Origin: Thuidium tamariscinum
Taxonomy: Eukaryota > Streptophyta > Bryopsida > Hypnales > Thuidiaceae
Direction: 5' to 3'
DNA: 64,000 nt
Assembly (NCBI GenBank): GCA_947034885.2
Contig: OX344751.2
Location: 33,841,582 to 33,905,581, forward strand
The notes beneath the pieces were generated by a model that was not told the origin of the DNA, searched no databases, and saw only the letters and a program-made list of their open reading frames with translations. The position numbers and the translations under genes are program-made. This document shows positions 23,938-33,823 of this stretch, piece after piece; within the stretch, counting starts at the first letter, position 1, and each line of letters opens with the position of its first letter.

Positions 23938-25782
23938 ATGGGGCGTAAGGGGAGGAAAAACCTCATGATCCAGAAGCAGAGCTTGAGGATCGGGTGGTAT
24001 GCCTTCTGGTGTGTTTTAGGGTTGATCGTCGTGGCGGAGCTTATTGTTGCAGTAAGGGCGGAGAGAGACGATTATGTCGACTTTGTGGAAGAGAGGAAGA
24101 AAGAAGCAGAGTTGAATGCAACCAAGGCTAACGCGTCAGCGCCAAGTTCAAGAGAAGGAAGCATAGCTGAGGCATTTGACAAGCTTTTGGACAAGGAGTT
24201 TCCTGACAAGGAGGACCCTCAGGAAGCGAATGAGGGTTTGGTTGGAAGCAGTTTCAACAACAGTGTCAATGACCAACAAGCAGTGTTAGAGACCGTCGCC
24301 AGAGTCACCCATGACAAGCCCAAAAAGAACGACACTCAAGAGGTCAATGGAACTTCGAAATCGTTCCAATTACAGGATCTGATCAATATGGATTCGGGTG
24401 AATCTGGTGCAGAGGAGACGGCCCGCTTGATAGACAAGAAGGATAATGTGTTTGTTATATCCAATCCAAGGGAGTCGTCCATGGTGCTTCAACAAGACGT
24501 GAGGTTTATATCAGATCTGGTGATCGTCATTGTATCAGCTGCTGGGGGTGGTATACTTTTTGCTTGTCTCGGCCAACCTGTGATTACGGGGTATTTATTG
24601 GCTGGATCTGCGATTGGCCCAGGTGGCCTGGATCTTGTGAGTGAGCTTGTACAGGTGGAGACCGTGGCGCAATTTGGTGTAGTGTTTCTTCTCTTTGCTT
24701 TGGGGCTTGAGTTTTCAACAACGAAGTTGCGGTTAGTTAGAGCTGTGGCTATCTTTGGAGGTTTTCTACAGATTGCTCTTTTCATGTGCCTGAGTGCCAT
24801 CACTGCTGTATTCTGCGGAGCCAGGTCTTCGGAGGGTATATTCGTTGGGGCGTTTCTGTCTATGTCGTCGACAGCAGTGGTACTGAAATTTCTCATGGAC
24901 CGGAACACCACAAACTCCCTCCATGGCCAAGTGACGATTGGAACACTTATTCTCCAAGACTGTTGCGTTGGGTTGCTGTTTGCTCTGCTCCCGGTGCTCG
25001 GAGGCAGCGGGACTGTGGTTTCAGGCCTATTGTCGATGTCACGCTCGTTGTTTGTGCTGGCAGTTTTTCTCCTCATGGCTGCTGTCTTGTCACGCACGGT
25101 GGTTCCTCAGTTCTTGAAGCTCATGGTTCGGCTCTCCAGACAAACGAATGAACTGTACCAGCTCACCGCAGTAGCATTCTGCTTGCTGATCGCCTGGATA
25201 AGTGACAAATTGGGGTTGAGTTTGGAGCTGGGAGCCTTTGTGGCGGGGGTGATGATATCAACTACTGATCTTGCCGAGCATACGCTGGAGCAGGTGGATC
25301 CAATCCGAAACCTTTTTGCTTCCCTGTTTCTGGCGAGCATTGGGATGTTGATAAATGTCCAGTTTCTGTGGACTCACATGGACATCCTGCTGTCGTCGTT
25401 GATTCTTGTCATCACGTCGAAGACCATCGTAATCACGTTGGTGGTCCGAGCTTTCGGCTACAGTAACAGAAATGCCTTCCTTGTAGGGATGTCTCTAGCT
25501 CAAATCGGGGAATTTGCGTTTGTACTCTTGAGCCGGGCTTCCAATCTTCACCTGATTCAGAAGAAGCTGTATTTGCTGTTGCTCGGGACGACAGCTCTTA
25601 GTCTTGTTACTACACCGCTGCTGTTCAGAGCGATCCCTGCAGTGCTCCACCTTGGTTCGGTGTTGCACTTGCTCCCTCCAGACGCTAACCAAATCGAGAT
25701 CACTGAGAAACGAAACGGCAGCCCACCCAAGCCAAATATGTTGAATTCAACGTCAACATCCCTGAAGGTTTGTTCTGTATAG
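23938..25782 (+). CDS. K+ efflux antiporter, KEA4/5/6 group (CPA2 family)
   Basis: A 614-residue protein in one uninterrupted exon. Residues 1-17 are basic, and 18-40 form a hydrophobic signal or anchor segment. Residues 41-180 are a hydrophilic lumenal-type region (DYVDFVEERKKEAELNATKA, SFNNSVNDQQAVLETVARV) characteristic of plant KEA4-6. From about 185 the Na+/H+-exchanger-like membrane domain follows, with GQPVITGYLLAGSAIGPGG (212), LQDCCVGLLFALLPVLGG (338), SLELGAFVAGVMISTTDLA (about 426) and MSLAQIGEFAFVLLSRAS (about 515). There is no C-terminal KTN domain, as expected for this group. KEA4-6 exchange K+ for H+ in Golgi and endosomal membranes and affect lumen pH. The start follows GTTGCA and gives the full-length family architecture. 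The lack of introns in the coding region is unusual for these genes. Confidence 0.93.
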   Translation: MGRKGRKNLMIQKQSLRIGWYAFWCVLGLIVVAELIVAVRAERDDYVDFVEERKKEAELNATKANASAPSSREGSIAEAFDKLLDKEFPDKEDPQEANEGLVGSSFNNSVNDQQAVLETVARVTHDKPKKNDTQEVNGTSKSFQLQDLINMDSGESGAEETARLIDKKDNVFVISNPRESSMVLQQDVRFISDLVIVIVSAAGGGILFACLGQPVITGYLLAGSAIGPGGLDLVSELVQVETVAQFGVVFLLFALGLEFSTTKLRLVRAVAIFGGFLQIALFMCLSAITAVFCGARSSEGIFVGAFLSMSSTAVVLKFLMDRNTTNSLHGQVTIGTLILQDCCVGLLFALLPVLGGSGTVVSGLLSMSRSLFVLAVFLLMAAVLSRTVVPQFLKLMVRLSRQTNELYQLTAVAFCLLIAWISDKLGLSLELGAFVAGVMISTTDLAEHTLEQVDPIRNLFASLFLASIGMLINVQFLWTHMDILLSSLILVITSKTIVITLVVRAFGYSNRNAFLVGMSLAQIGEFAFVLLSRASNLHLIQKKLYLLLLGTTALSLVTTPLLFRAIPAVLHLGSVLHLLPPDANQIEITEKRNGSPPKPNMLNSTSTSLKVCSV

Positions 25783-27341
25783 CAACATTATTTTTTCGTT
25801 TCTTTCTATTGTTTCATCTCTGCTGCTCCAGTTCAGGAGATTTCCCTGTCTCTTTGATTATTTCTCGAGTATGGGCCGTATAGTTGAGTCCAGCGCAGAG
25901 ACACCTTACGTTCTTCGTTTCCTGGAATTGGGAGGTAACTGGTGTTAGTAGCAGGTGGTCCCATAGTTGTATGACCGGTGAAAGATCAGGCCAGTTGTCT
26001 GATTGTAGCCTTGTACCATAGTATTTTTTCAACGAGGTCTTGGAGATCATTGCCTTCTAGGTCTGAGATGTAGTCTCTGGAACTAAAGCTGCAGTGGAAC
26101 AAGTTTGTAGTTCTCTCATGTCATGTAGGTTGTTGACAAGTGAATCTCCATTGTTTTGTATCTGCCTTCAATTCTGAGGACCTCGTCTAATTTTGTCCAG
26201 TCGGAGGACACACCACCCTTAATACGGGTAGGAAACTAAAAGCAGTATGAAAGTGCTCTTAATTTTTTTTTGCTTCTCAGCAGTGTTAGTTAGGGAGGCT
26301 GGAAGAGTTTTGTCCTACTGTATCGAGTTCTTGTACTCAACCCAGAATTTGAGCTTGTACCCATGGATCTTCGATGGTGCGCTGGGTCTAGGAGATTATC
26401 TCATGACATTTGGTGCGTTCGGCATGGAGAGCAAAGAGCCTGTTGTCCATTGCGTGGATTGTCAAGTTACCTGTGTGTCTTCCAAATATTCTTGTCCCTC
26501 CTCAGCCTGTGTTTCTTAAGGCCTGTTTTCCCTGTGGCTATACGGTCGTGGCTTGGTCGATGAATGCATTGGAAGCGAAGGACTGGACCGAAATGTCCTG
26601 AAAACTACCCCATGAGATAGCCAGTGAACGTATTTCAATGCCTTCGGGTAATTGTAGTCCAAGTTCGATCTTCTGGCTTGAGGGCGCCGAAGTCTCCAGC
26701 TACAAGTTGGGGTCGTCGTCGGAGAACATTTCTGGCTAAGATCAGTTGAACCCTGCAAGGACGACTCCACCGCCAATAACGACCCGATTAATGGACCAAC
26801 AATCTTGAAAGCCATCCATTCGTCACGTTTTGAGGTATTTTGCTTGGAATGATCCGATTTATGGACCAATACATTGACCACTTGTTGGTCGCAGTGTCCT
26901 TCCAGGGTTCATGACTTTTGGCTGTGACTTCAGTGGGACAGCCGGCCAACCAACCTCAGCCAGGTGCTCCCTCATTAAAGACCAAATTGACATTTGAACC
27001 TTCTGTTTTGAATTCAATTGGAAGTGCGTGTTACTTTCAATGATGGTTTTTATAAATGTGCACTGGTAGGTTAAACAATCTTCATTCATGATGATCCAAC
27101 GAGGGAAATTAAAGAGGAGAGGTATTGTAAACTGAACTAATTCCACCACCCGATCAATGTCATCTACATTTGTATGTAGAAACTAGAACAGTACATTCCT
27201 TCGAGCTCTTGCTATGCGAGTGCCGCTGTTTGAGTAAGTTATAAGGTGAAATGGTTCGCCCTCGTTCACAGCTCCTGGCTCGTCATGGGTCAGCATCTGA
27301 TCCTGGTGCAAGGTCCTGGACGATGCAGGTGTTGCTACCGA
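25783..27341. other. KEA 3' region and unassigned spacer
   Basis: The first 400 bases are probably the KEA 3' untranslated region. From about 26200 to 26900 the sequence is GC-richer, with open frames on both strands (26247-26519 plus, 26881-26516 minus) that resemble nothing known. I do not call a gene. Confidence 0.4.
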
Positions 27342-27415
27342 GTTTTCGTGGTGTAGTTGGTTATCACATCAGTCTAACACACTGAAGGTCTCCGGTTCGA
27401 ACCCGGGCGAAAACA
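27342..27415 (+). tRNA. tRNA-Val (anticodon AAC)
   Basis: The 74 bases fold as a cloverleaf. Acceptor GTTTTCG pairs with CGAAAAC, followed by discriminator A. The anticodon stem TCAGT/ACTGA encloses loop CTAACAC with anticodon AAC. The T-arm is CCGGTTCGAACCCGG. Internal promoter boxes are TGGTGTAGTTGG (A) and GGTTCGAACCC (B). A pol III stop (TTTT) starts at 27416. There is no intron. The CCA tail is not encoded, as usual in eukaryotes. Confidence 0.96.
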
Positions 27416-28067
27416 TTTTACAAATTTTTGTATAAATTTTCGGATAGAAGCAGACTGTACAATGCAAAGGGGAGGCGAATTTCAAATGCCACAACAATGG
27501 ACTACGATTGAATTTGGCAAACATTTAACTGAACTCACTGGTGAATGTGGAAATCATCCCTTTTTGGATTGTATGACATCATTCTACTTCGACTCATAAA
27601 TGATGTGGAGGCCAGTTTTTGGTTCATGAACGTGAGAATCTCTTTGTGTTTGATGTAAATGCAACTATTTATCCTTGGAATTAGGGGTGGAAAGGGAAGA
27701 TCTTCTATAGTGTTTGACTTCCAACAAGTGTTTTTTGGATATTTTTGAACCAATGATTCCTGTGGTACCAAAATTTATGATTTCTATAGTCATCGGCTTG
27801 TTGTTTAAGGGTTAAAAAAACAAAATTGGTCATTGGAAGTCAGACTATTGTGCATGATCTTCCTTCTTTGCATAACTTTTTGTACATGAACAATTGCAAT
27901 TTTGTCCTACAAAGATTATTTGTCATCTATCAATTAAGAAATGGTTGTAGTGTGTTAACAATAATATCTAAAGTATTCAGTTTTCATTCATTTATATTTA
28001 ATCCCTAATTGCTTGAACAACCATTTGTAGTCATTCTAAGATTTCAAACTTGTTTTTGTGTTAGTAG
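27416..28067. other. AT-rich spacer with a diverged dispersed repeat
   Basis: Sequence at about 27590-27800 resembles 42110-42530 in the same orientation (for example GCAACTATTTATCC against GCAACTATTCATCC, and GAAGATCTTCTATAGT against GAGATCTTTTGTAGT). No gene was found. Confidence 0.5.
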
Positions 28068-29165
28068 TTAACCCCTGAGCGCCCAGCTCAAAATTGCCAA
28101 AATGAAGCCTCGTTGGACTTGTTGCTACTCCAAACCTCGTATACAATGGAAAAACAAGATCCAGGCAAGCTAGCCTTAGAAAGTGCAAGTAGATTACTGA
28201 TTGCAGGTTGTGCAAAAATTAGAAAAACTTTGACCGTTTAGTTGTCGACATTATAATGGTCAAACAGGGGTTGACTATGAGTGGGAAAGTGGTTTTCATG
28301 TAGGGCCGGCACTTTACAAATTCAGCATTATTCAGAAAAGTGGCCGAATCCTCTGAAATTTAGCCAGTAGGTAGGCCCATATGCTTAGTGACAGACTGCA
28401 AATTTGTAGAATATTCTACCAACTTTATCTGTAAAAAACTGTAGCCACAAATTTGCGAGATGCACGCCTCTGCCAAGACGTGACTGGGAGTACTGTATGA
28501 CATCGACTCACACGTTGGATGCGCTCCCGGTGGTGCTTTCATCGTCCCACTACCACATCATGTCTCCCGCGTTTCTAAGACAACTGCCTAGTTCAGCTGA
28601 AAGTCCGGAACGCCATCCCCTGTCATGATTTCGAAACGACCATGGAAGGCACTAAAATGAGAAATTACACTACTAAGAATAAAAGAGATGTGAATATAGG
28701 GGCCACGCGTTTGAGAATGAAATTGTAAGTGTAAAAAGGCAAACTCCATATGCCCAACCGGCCATAAAATGTCAAAAATACAATGTCGATTGACCAAAAT
28801 AAGCATCCACCTTGGATAGTTCAAATTCTACATTGCCAAACTCCTAAATTAGACACTATACTGCCAACAGTTGCTGCTCTTCAATGGAATAACATGCCAA
28901 CCTCCTTCATAAATCACTCAACTGCAGTATCAAAAAAATACTACCTCACTAAAAAAAATGGGAAGGTTGGAAGAACTCCGAATTGCTTCAAGAAGACCCC
29001 GATCAATGGCCAACCCATCTATGCCCGAATTGCATCCTTCTACAACCTGCCATCATGCTGCCATTCTCATCCTACTTAACAATGTTCAACCCAAACTAAC
29101 CAATGTCGAAACAAGATACCATTGAACCCAAAACAACACCATGCCGTCATCGGTAACTCTTATAC

Positions 29166-31653
29166 TCATAACCCTGAATCGTCTACAAGTACCACAGGTC
29201 GTTCATCTCGAGCTCGAGCAGGGCGAGTAACTCGCAGAGACCACTTCCTCTGTGTGTGTACCTTCACGAAGCATCTGTCAACACACATGTGAGCTCCACC
29301 GCAACTAGTGCAACGGAAACGGGTCTTCCTTTTGCACACAATACAATGGTGCCAAAGGCCAGGTCGCTTACTGCTGTAGTGGATTGAAGTAGGGTGGCGA
29401 AGGCAATCCACCTTGCAAGTTGACGCCTCATCCAACCAAGGATCAATCAAGCTGTAAGCTACCTCCAAATGATATGGTAAACGTTGCATGTACACCTTCT
29501 CCTGACAACTCACCCTATCATATTTCAATAACACCCAAGAATTGTTGAGCTAGCTATCTACAATAAAAAAAATGCTTATGCCACCATTTATGTGAATGAA
29601 ATTGGACGCTATAATCTGTTCGCATCTGATCCACCACATCGACACCTCACATATTTTCTTGGTATTCTACTTGCTGTGGGATAGATGAGATGGCCTCACG
29701 AGTACCGCTCACCCACCGCATCGATCGAGCCCCTTCACCAACTGGATCAGCTGAAGTTGAAAGAAGGTACACAAGCTTGGAGTCATACCAGCATACCGCA
29801 ACCATGCGTCGCTGTGCATGCATCCTCCAGAGTAATGTGCCACGAGGATGCTCTCCTCTCTTGTGTCCTAGAAGAGAGCTTGGCAATCCAATCCGATTCT
29901 CTCTAAACGTCCCCGTAGCCCAAATCCCACGTCGATATAAGTCTTCAAAGAGTTGCGGTGCTGAAAAGAAGTTGTCACATACCACTGTGTGTCCCAAATC
30001 ATCCAATCCCACAGTCAAGTCCCGCACAACTCGTTCACCCTGCCTAGCCTCTGGAGCTCCAGATGCACCTACGTAAGGTAAGAGGTTGTAAATATAACGG
30101 GATGGATTACAAACTGCAGCAAAATACTTGAAGCCATACTTAGTTGGCTTAGCAGGCATGTATTGACGAAATCCTGAGTAATGACCACGATATGCTACCA
30201 TGATCTCATCGCATGTCACGAATTTCTCAAGATTGTATAGGGCACGGCTCTTCGCGACAAAGTCATCTACCATCCACCTGACTTTTGCGAGTTTATCATA
30301 CCTTGGTGACTCCTTGTTACTTTCAATACTGGAGTTGTCCACTAGATGAAGGCATCGCAATAGGGATTCAAAGCGGTTTCTGGTAAAGACCCGTGGAATC
30401 AAGCCACAGTGGAGGAATTCACTCTCCTTCCAGTAGTCTCTAATTGTTGGTAGGACTTTGATACCCATAAGTATGCAGACACCTATGAATGCGCGCATTT
30501 CCAATGCGGACGTGGGCACCCAATGCGGGCCACCATTTGTAGTCCGTGAGCGCCCCGTCCCTTGCTACTCAGCTTACAAATTGGTTTGCTCAACCACCTG
30601 CGCCAGTACCCGCTCATCTAAAAACAATTCAAAGAACTCAATTGAAGAAGGTCTACGGCGAGTGGATCTAGCCTTTGGTCCTGGAGGCGGACCACGAAAA
30701 GAAACACGATCACCAAGAAGGGTTGTCTCTGGGCATTGCCAGAATTGGTCATGATATCGCGCTTTGAAATCTAAATCGTCCAAGTCCCCATCATTATCAT
30801 AAAATCCGATCTCATGGTGGAGATCGATGCTCCCTTGTCCACTCCCCAAGTCTGAACAGCCTTGTTCACTCTCACAACCCTCTTCACTGAATGCAATGGA
30901 TGAGTCGTCACTTGCAAAGTCAGAAAAAGTTGCCCTCCACTCAGAGTCAGAACTCCCATCCAACAGTGCCGCATTGGATCTCCCTACCAGGGCTACCTCC
31001 TCGTGTCCCAAGTCCCCCACTTGTGTCTCATCCTCTCTTGTGATGGAATGTGCTTGCTGATCAAAATTCGACGGCCCTGCAATTGCCTCATCGCCGAGGT
31101 GTTGTGTAGGAAATTCAGGGATGGAACTGGCGGACGCCTCTGGAGATGATCTTGGTACTCCACCAACTCTACCTTCATCAAGTACTACTACGGAAGTACT
31201 CCTTGAGGCCTTGCAATCAACCACCTTCACCTTTCTTCCTCCAATGGTACCCGGAAATATTACAAAAAAAAATGGAACACCCTTTTCCTGCCAACGCTGC
31301 TGAGGCTGTCCTGCAATTTCAGTTACCCCCTCCCTCTGAATCGGATTGAGTCCAAGTATAGCTGTGCTTACCCATACCACATGTGGTAATGGCCGCATTG
31401 AGACAGACCCCCATGGTCCCTCCAACCATGGCAATTCACATTCGTCTCCTCCCCCTACATCTGGAAGTCGTTCATGCGCACGCTGAAGCCACTCATGTAC
31501 ACGATTTGAAGCTGCAAATGCATCCTCCAGGCCCCTTTGAACACCCGCAGCTCCTCTGCCATTCCACCCACCATTACCTTTCCATTGTGAGAATATGACA
31601 ACAATCATTTGCATAGCTCTCCTCCAATGACAAAATGGAGGAGGCACACTCAA
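29166..31653 (-). pseudogene. piggyBac transposase (DDE_Tnp_1_7), broken
   Basis: Reading right to left, an acidic Ser/Asp/Glu-rich head is followed by SSIEFFELFLDERVLAQVVE, the fold start of the family. The core has EMRAFIGVCILMGI, the first catalytic Asp in TCDEIMVAYRG, GFRQYMPAKPTKYGFKY, the second Asp in VVCDNFFSAPQLFEDL, and the third in GVDVVDQMRTDYSVQ near 29640. A C-terminal cysteine-rich finger follows in the 29534-29166 frame (CIVCKRK, CTSCGGAHMC). Lesions are in-frame TAA at 30576-30574, TAG at 30567-30565 and TGA at 29649-29647. The reading frame then shifts between about 29600 and 29540, probably in a run of eight T, and a further TAG lies in that stretch. The N-terminal boundary is uncertain because upstream exons may exist. 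Confidence 0.9.
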
Positions 31654-31704
31654 TCCTGATCAAAATTTTGTCATCTGTCAGCCATCCATTGCGAATAAGC
31701 TATG

Positions 31705-32709
31705 CTATAATACCATTTTGAAACCCAGCAGTGTCATATGTAAGTAGAATTGTATCAATATTCTATGCAGTTGAGAATTCAATTGTAATATCACAAACCT
31801 ATCTGCGCCCAATCGTTGACGGCGTCGATGGTGACCTAAGGCGGAATTTGGTGAGTAGTTTTCCATTGGAGACTCTTGCCTGCCTAGCATCATACCTTGT
31901 GCTACAGGAGATTCTCCATTGCACCCTTGTAATGCATCACGTGGACGCCGCAAAGAAGGTGGTGATCGCCCTGTGGGATGAATGGCAGGTGGTGACCAAC
32001 CTACAGGCGGCCTTCTTCCGCCCGAGCTCGTCGAATTTGATTGCCCTTCCATCGCATCGTTCTGGTTAGCTACCCTGCCTCGTGTCGCACCCCTCCCGCG
32101 CCCAGACGTACGTGGATGACCATGGCCGTGCCCTCTACCCAAACCCCGACCCACCAAATTGCCTGAAGTGAAATTTGGAGATTGTGACTCCATCTGCAAC
32201 AGCCCTCTACCTCGTGCCCTTCCTGTGCCTCGATGAGCCTGGCCTCCCCTGCAAGCTTCCACTCGACCGTGACTGAGACTAATGGCTGCTTGCGATGGAT
32301 TCTCCCCTCTTCTGCTATCATTGCTTTCGTTGTCTGATGACGGAGCACAATTCAGATCTAGTCTTCACGCCGCCTCATTCAAGTTTGAATTTACTGCATT
32401 GTGATTTGTTTGTGTCCTTCCCCGCCCCCGCCCCCGCACTGCACTTCTCCCCTCGCCTCGAATCCCCACCCCCACCTCTGCCCGCCCCCACCCCCGCACT
32501 GCACTTCCCTCCTCGCCTCGAATCCCCACCCCCACCCTTGCACGACCATGTTCTCGGCCGCGCCCCTGACTACTTGATGTATCAAGGTGATTCACTTGTC
32601 CCTCTGATGTCGGGACGAGTGTGTGTGTTGACACTGGTCGTTGTGATCTGTTTGTTGCATCTCCGTTGTTCAGTGTCGTAAGGGGCTGTTCTTCTCCGAA
32701 CGTGGCCAT
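31705..32709 (-). CDS. Arg/Gly-rich coding-like segment of the piggyBac element
   Basis: Two minus-strand frames (32262-31705 and 32709-32365) encode low-complexity Arg/Gly-rich sequence (GRGLGRGHGHGHPRTSGRGRG; RVGVGIRGEEGSAVRGWGRA). Such RG tails often bind nucleic acid. They could be an N-terminal exon of the transposase or part of the protein starting at 33163, since all lie on the same strand. Splice junctions could not be settled, so this is a coding-like region rather than a defined gene. Confidence 0.4.
32425..32555. repeat. Two tandem GC-rich units of about 66 bp
   Basis: The segment containing CTCGCCTCGAATCCCCACCC occurs twice in a row (near 32451 and 32512). Each copy is preceded by CCCCCGCACTGCACTTC. 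It accounts for the duplicated Arg/Gly-rich peptide on the minus strand. Confidence 0.8.
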
Positions 32710-33163
32710 GTTCAGTCACTGCGGAAATTCGACGCAAAGCACTCCCTTGCTTAGAATTGACCTTGCTGCCTCCCGTCTCTTGCGAATTCATAGATGGCCA
32801 CCATTTAGTGCGAATGAATTCATTTACTACAGAGGGTAAGCCATCCGGATGGCCCTCGGGAATGCGTTCAAACATGCCCAACACTCTGAAACATTGACGA
32901 CGAAAGAGATATCGCCAAGAATTGCCATCGGGATTTGCCGGCCAAAAGTGTTGTGCATTTGGTTCGGGAAGGCCTAGCAGAAAGTCTTCCTGCAAACAAC
33001 ATTTCAATTTGTGCACCACCTCTGGCTTCGCATGGTTGCGCTTGACTGCCCAATCCTCCAGTGCAGCGTGAATTTCGGCCACTTCTGCAGATGAAGCTCT
33101 GAATTCCGGAGGTGTCTCCTTCCTCAGTGAAAGCTCATGCCCTTGTTCCCCGCCTTCCGCCAT
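32582..33163 (-). CDS. Unknown 193-residue protein carried by the piggyBac element
   Basis: An uninterrupted frame starts MAEGGEQGHELSLRKE. It contains a compact, non-repetitive middle (AEIHAALEDWAVKRNHAKPE; CCLQEDFLLGLPEPNAQHFW; WRYLFRRQCFRVLGMFERIP) that looks like a genuine folded domain, then a basic Ser/Thr/Arg-rich tail. I do not recognise the family. It lies between the element's right end and the RG-rich segment, on the same strand as the transposase. It could be the transposase's own N-terminal exon or a separate accessory protein. Confidence 0.5.
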   Translation of the reverse strand: MAEGGEQGHELSLRKETPPEFRASSAEVAEIHAALEDWAVKRNHAKPEVVHKLKCCLQEDFLLGLPEPNAQHFWPANPDGNSWRYLFRRQCFRVLGMFERIPEGHPDGLPSVVNEFIRTKWWPSMNSQETGGSKVNSKQGSALRRISAVTEHGHVRRRTAPYDTEQRRCNKQITTTSVNTHTRPDIRGTSESP

Positions 33164-33184
33164 CTCAACGACACTTGAACGTTG

Positions 33185-33708
33185 TCAATCCTTGCCGCCA
33201 AAAGCTGTACTGCACCTTTGTGAGAGAACTTCGTGGTCGACTACTAAGCGCCCGATAATGGAGAAGCTCGTACACCTCTCGAACTGCTCCCTCCACTCGT
33301 TATAGCTGCAAATGTTCACAACGGACACACATCCCTCGAAGTCCAAAACCCAAATTCCCTCGACTTGCAATTTCACGGACCTAGCTGAAGTAGCGGAGAG
33401 GAATGGCTCGATTGGTTGCGACTTCAATCCTGCAGAAACCCACGCTCTTGTCCTAAACCCTCGAGCCTTCTCCCACACACTGTGAGCTTCAAAAGTGACA
33501 AACTGGCGGTTCTCTCCCAGTGCTGACTGTGTCGCGCCAAATTGGCTAACTGCCAATAACCGGCTCCCGCCGGTGACTCCGATGGCTCATTCTCACCAAG
33601 TTTCTCCAAAAGTGAAAAAAACCTGTACATCCGGCCAAAATTATGACCCATACATGCACGGTCGATATGGAAATGCAGATCGGCCACTCCCCCATATCTC
33701 TCCAGCAC
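33185..33708 (-). pseudogene. Coding-like relic near the piggyBac right end
   Basis: Two overlapping frames, 33708-33424 (MLERYGGVADLHFHIDRACM ... FSLLEKLGENEPSES) and 33556-33185 (FVTFEAHSVWEKARGFRTRA ... VKLQVEGIWVLDFEGCVSVV), each give protein-like sequence, as if one frame had been shifted near 33490-33550. The second ends only about 22 bases before the ATG at 33163. No family is recognised. Confidence 0.38.
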
Positions 33709-33823
33709 GACCTCTTATAATAGTACTTTAAAAACTGCAGGTACATCAATGACCTGGGCTCCATTTGGTATTCCAAAAATTGGGGGAGGCCGAAATTGGG
33801 GCACTGGGGCGCTCAGGGGTTAA

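Larger units (their letters stand above)
28072..33819 (-). mobile_element. piggyBac-like transposon, full length (5748 bp)
   Basis: Left end CCCCTGAGCGCCCAGC and right end (complement) CCCCTGAGCGCCCCAG form 13-14 bp inverted repeats. Each is directly abutted by TTAA (28068-28071 and 33820-33823), the hallmark of piggyBac insertion. The element carries a minus-strand transposase with piggyBac catalytic and cysteine-rich signatures, plus further open frames of unknown role at its promoter-side end. Transposase lesions show that it is probably no longer self-mobile. Confidence 0.93.

Noticed and set aside
24489-25097. 202-codon minus-strand frame
   Set aside because: Antisense shadow of the KEA coding region; no family resemblance.
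26247-26881. Open frames downstream of the KEA gene on both strands
   Set aside because: No recognisable protein and no exon structure; probably transcribed spacer.
29685-30076. Plus-strand frames opposite the piggyBac transposase
   Set aside because: Antisense shadows of the transposase core.
32295-32681. Plus-strand 128-codon Pro-rich frame
   Set aside because: Opposite the tandem GC-rich repeat that encodes the Arg/Gly-rich stretch on the minus strand; low complexity.
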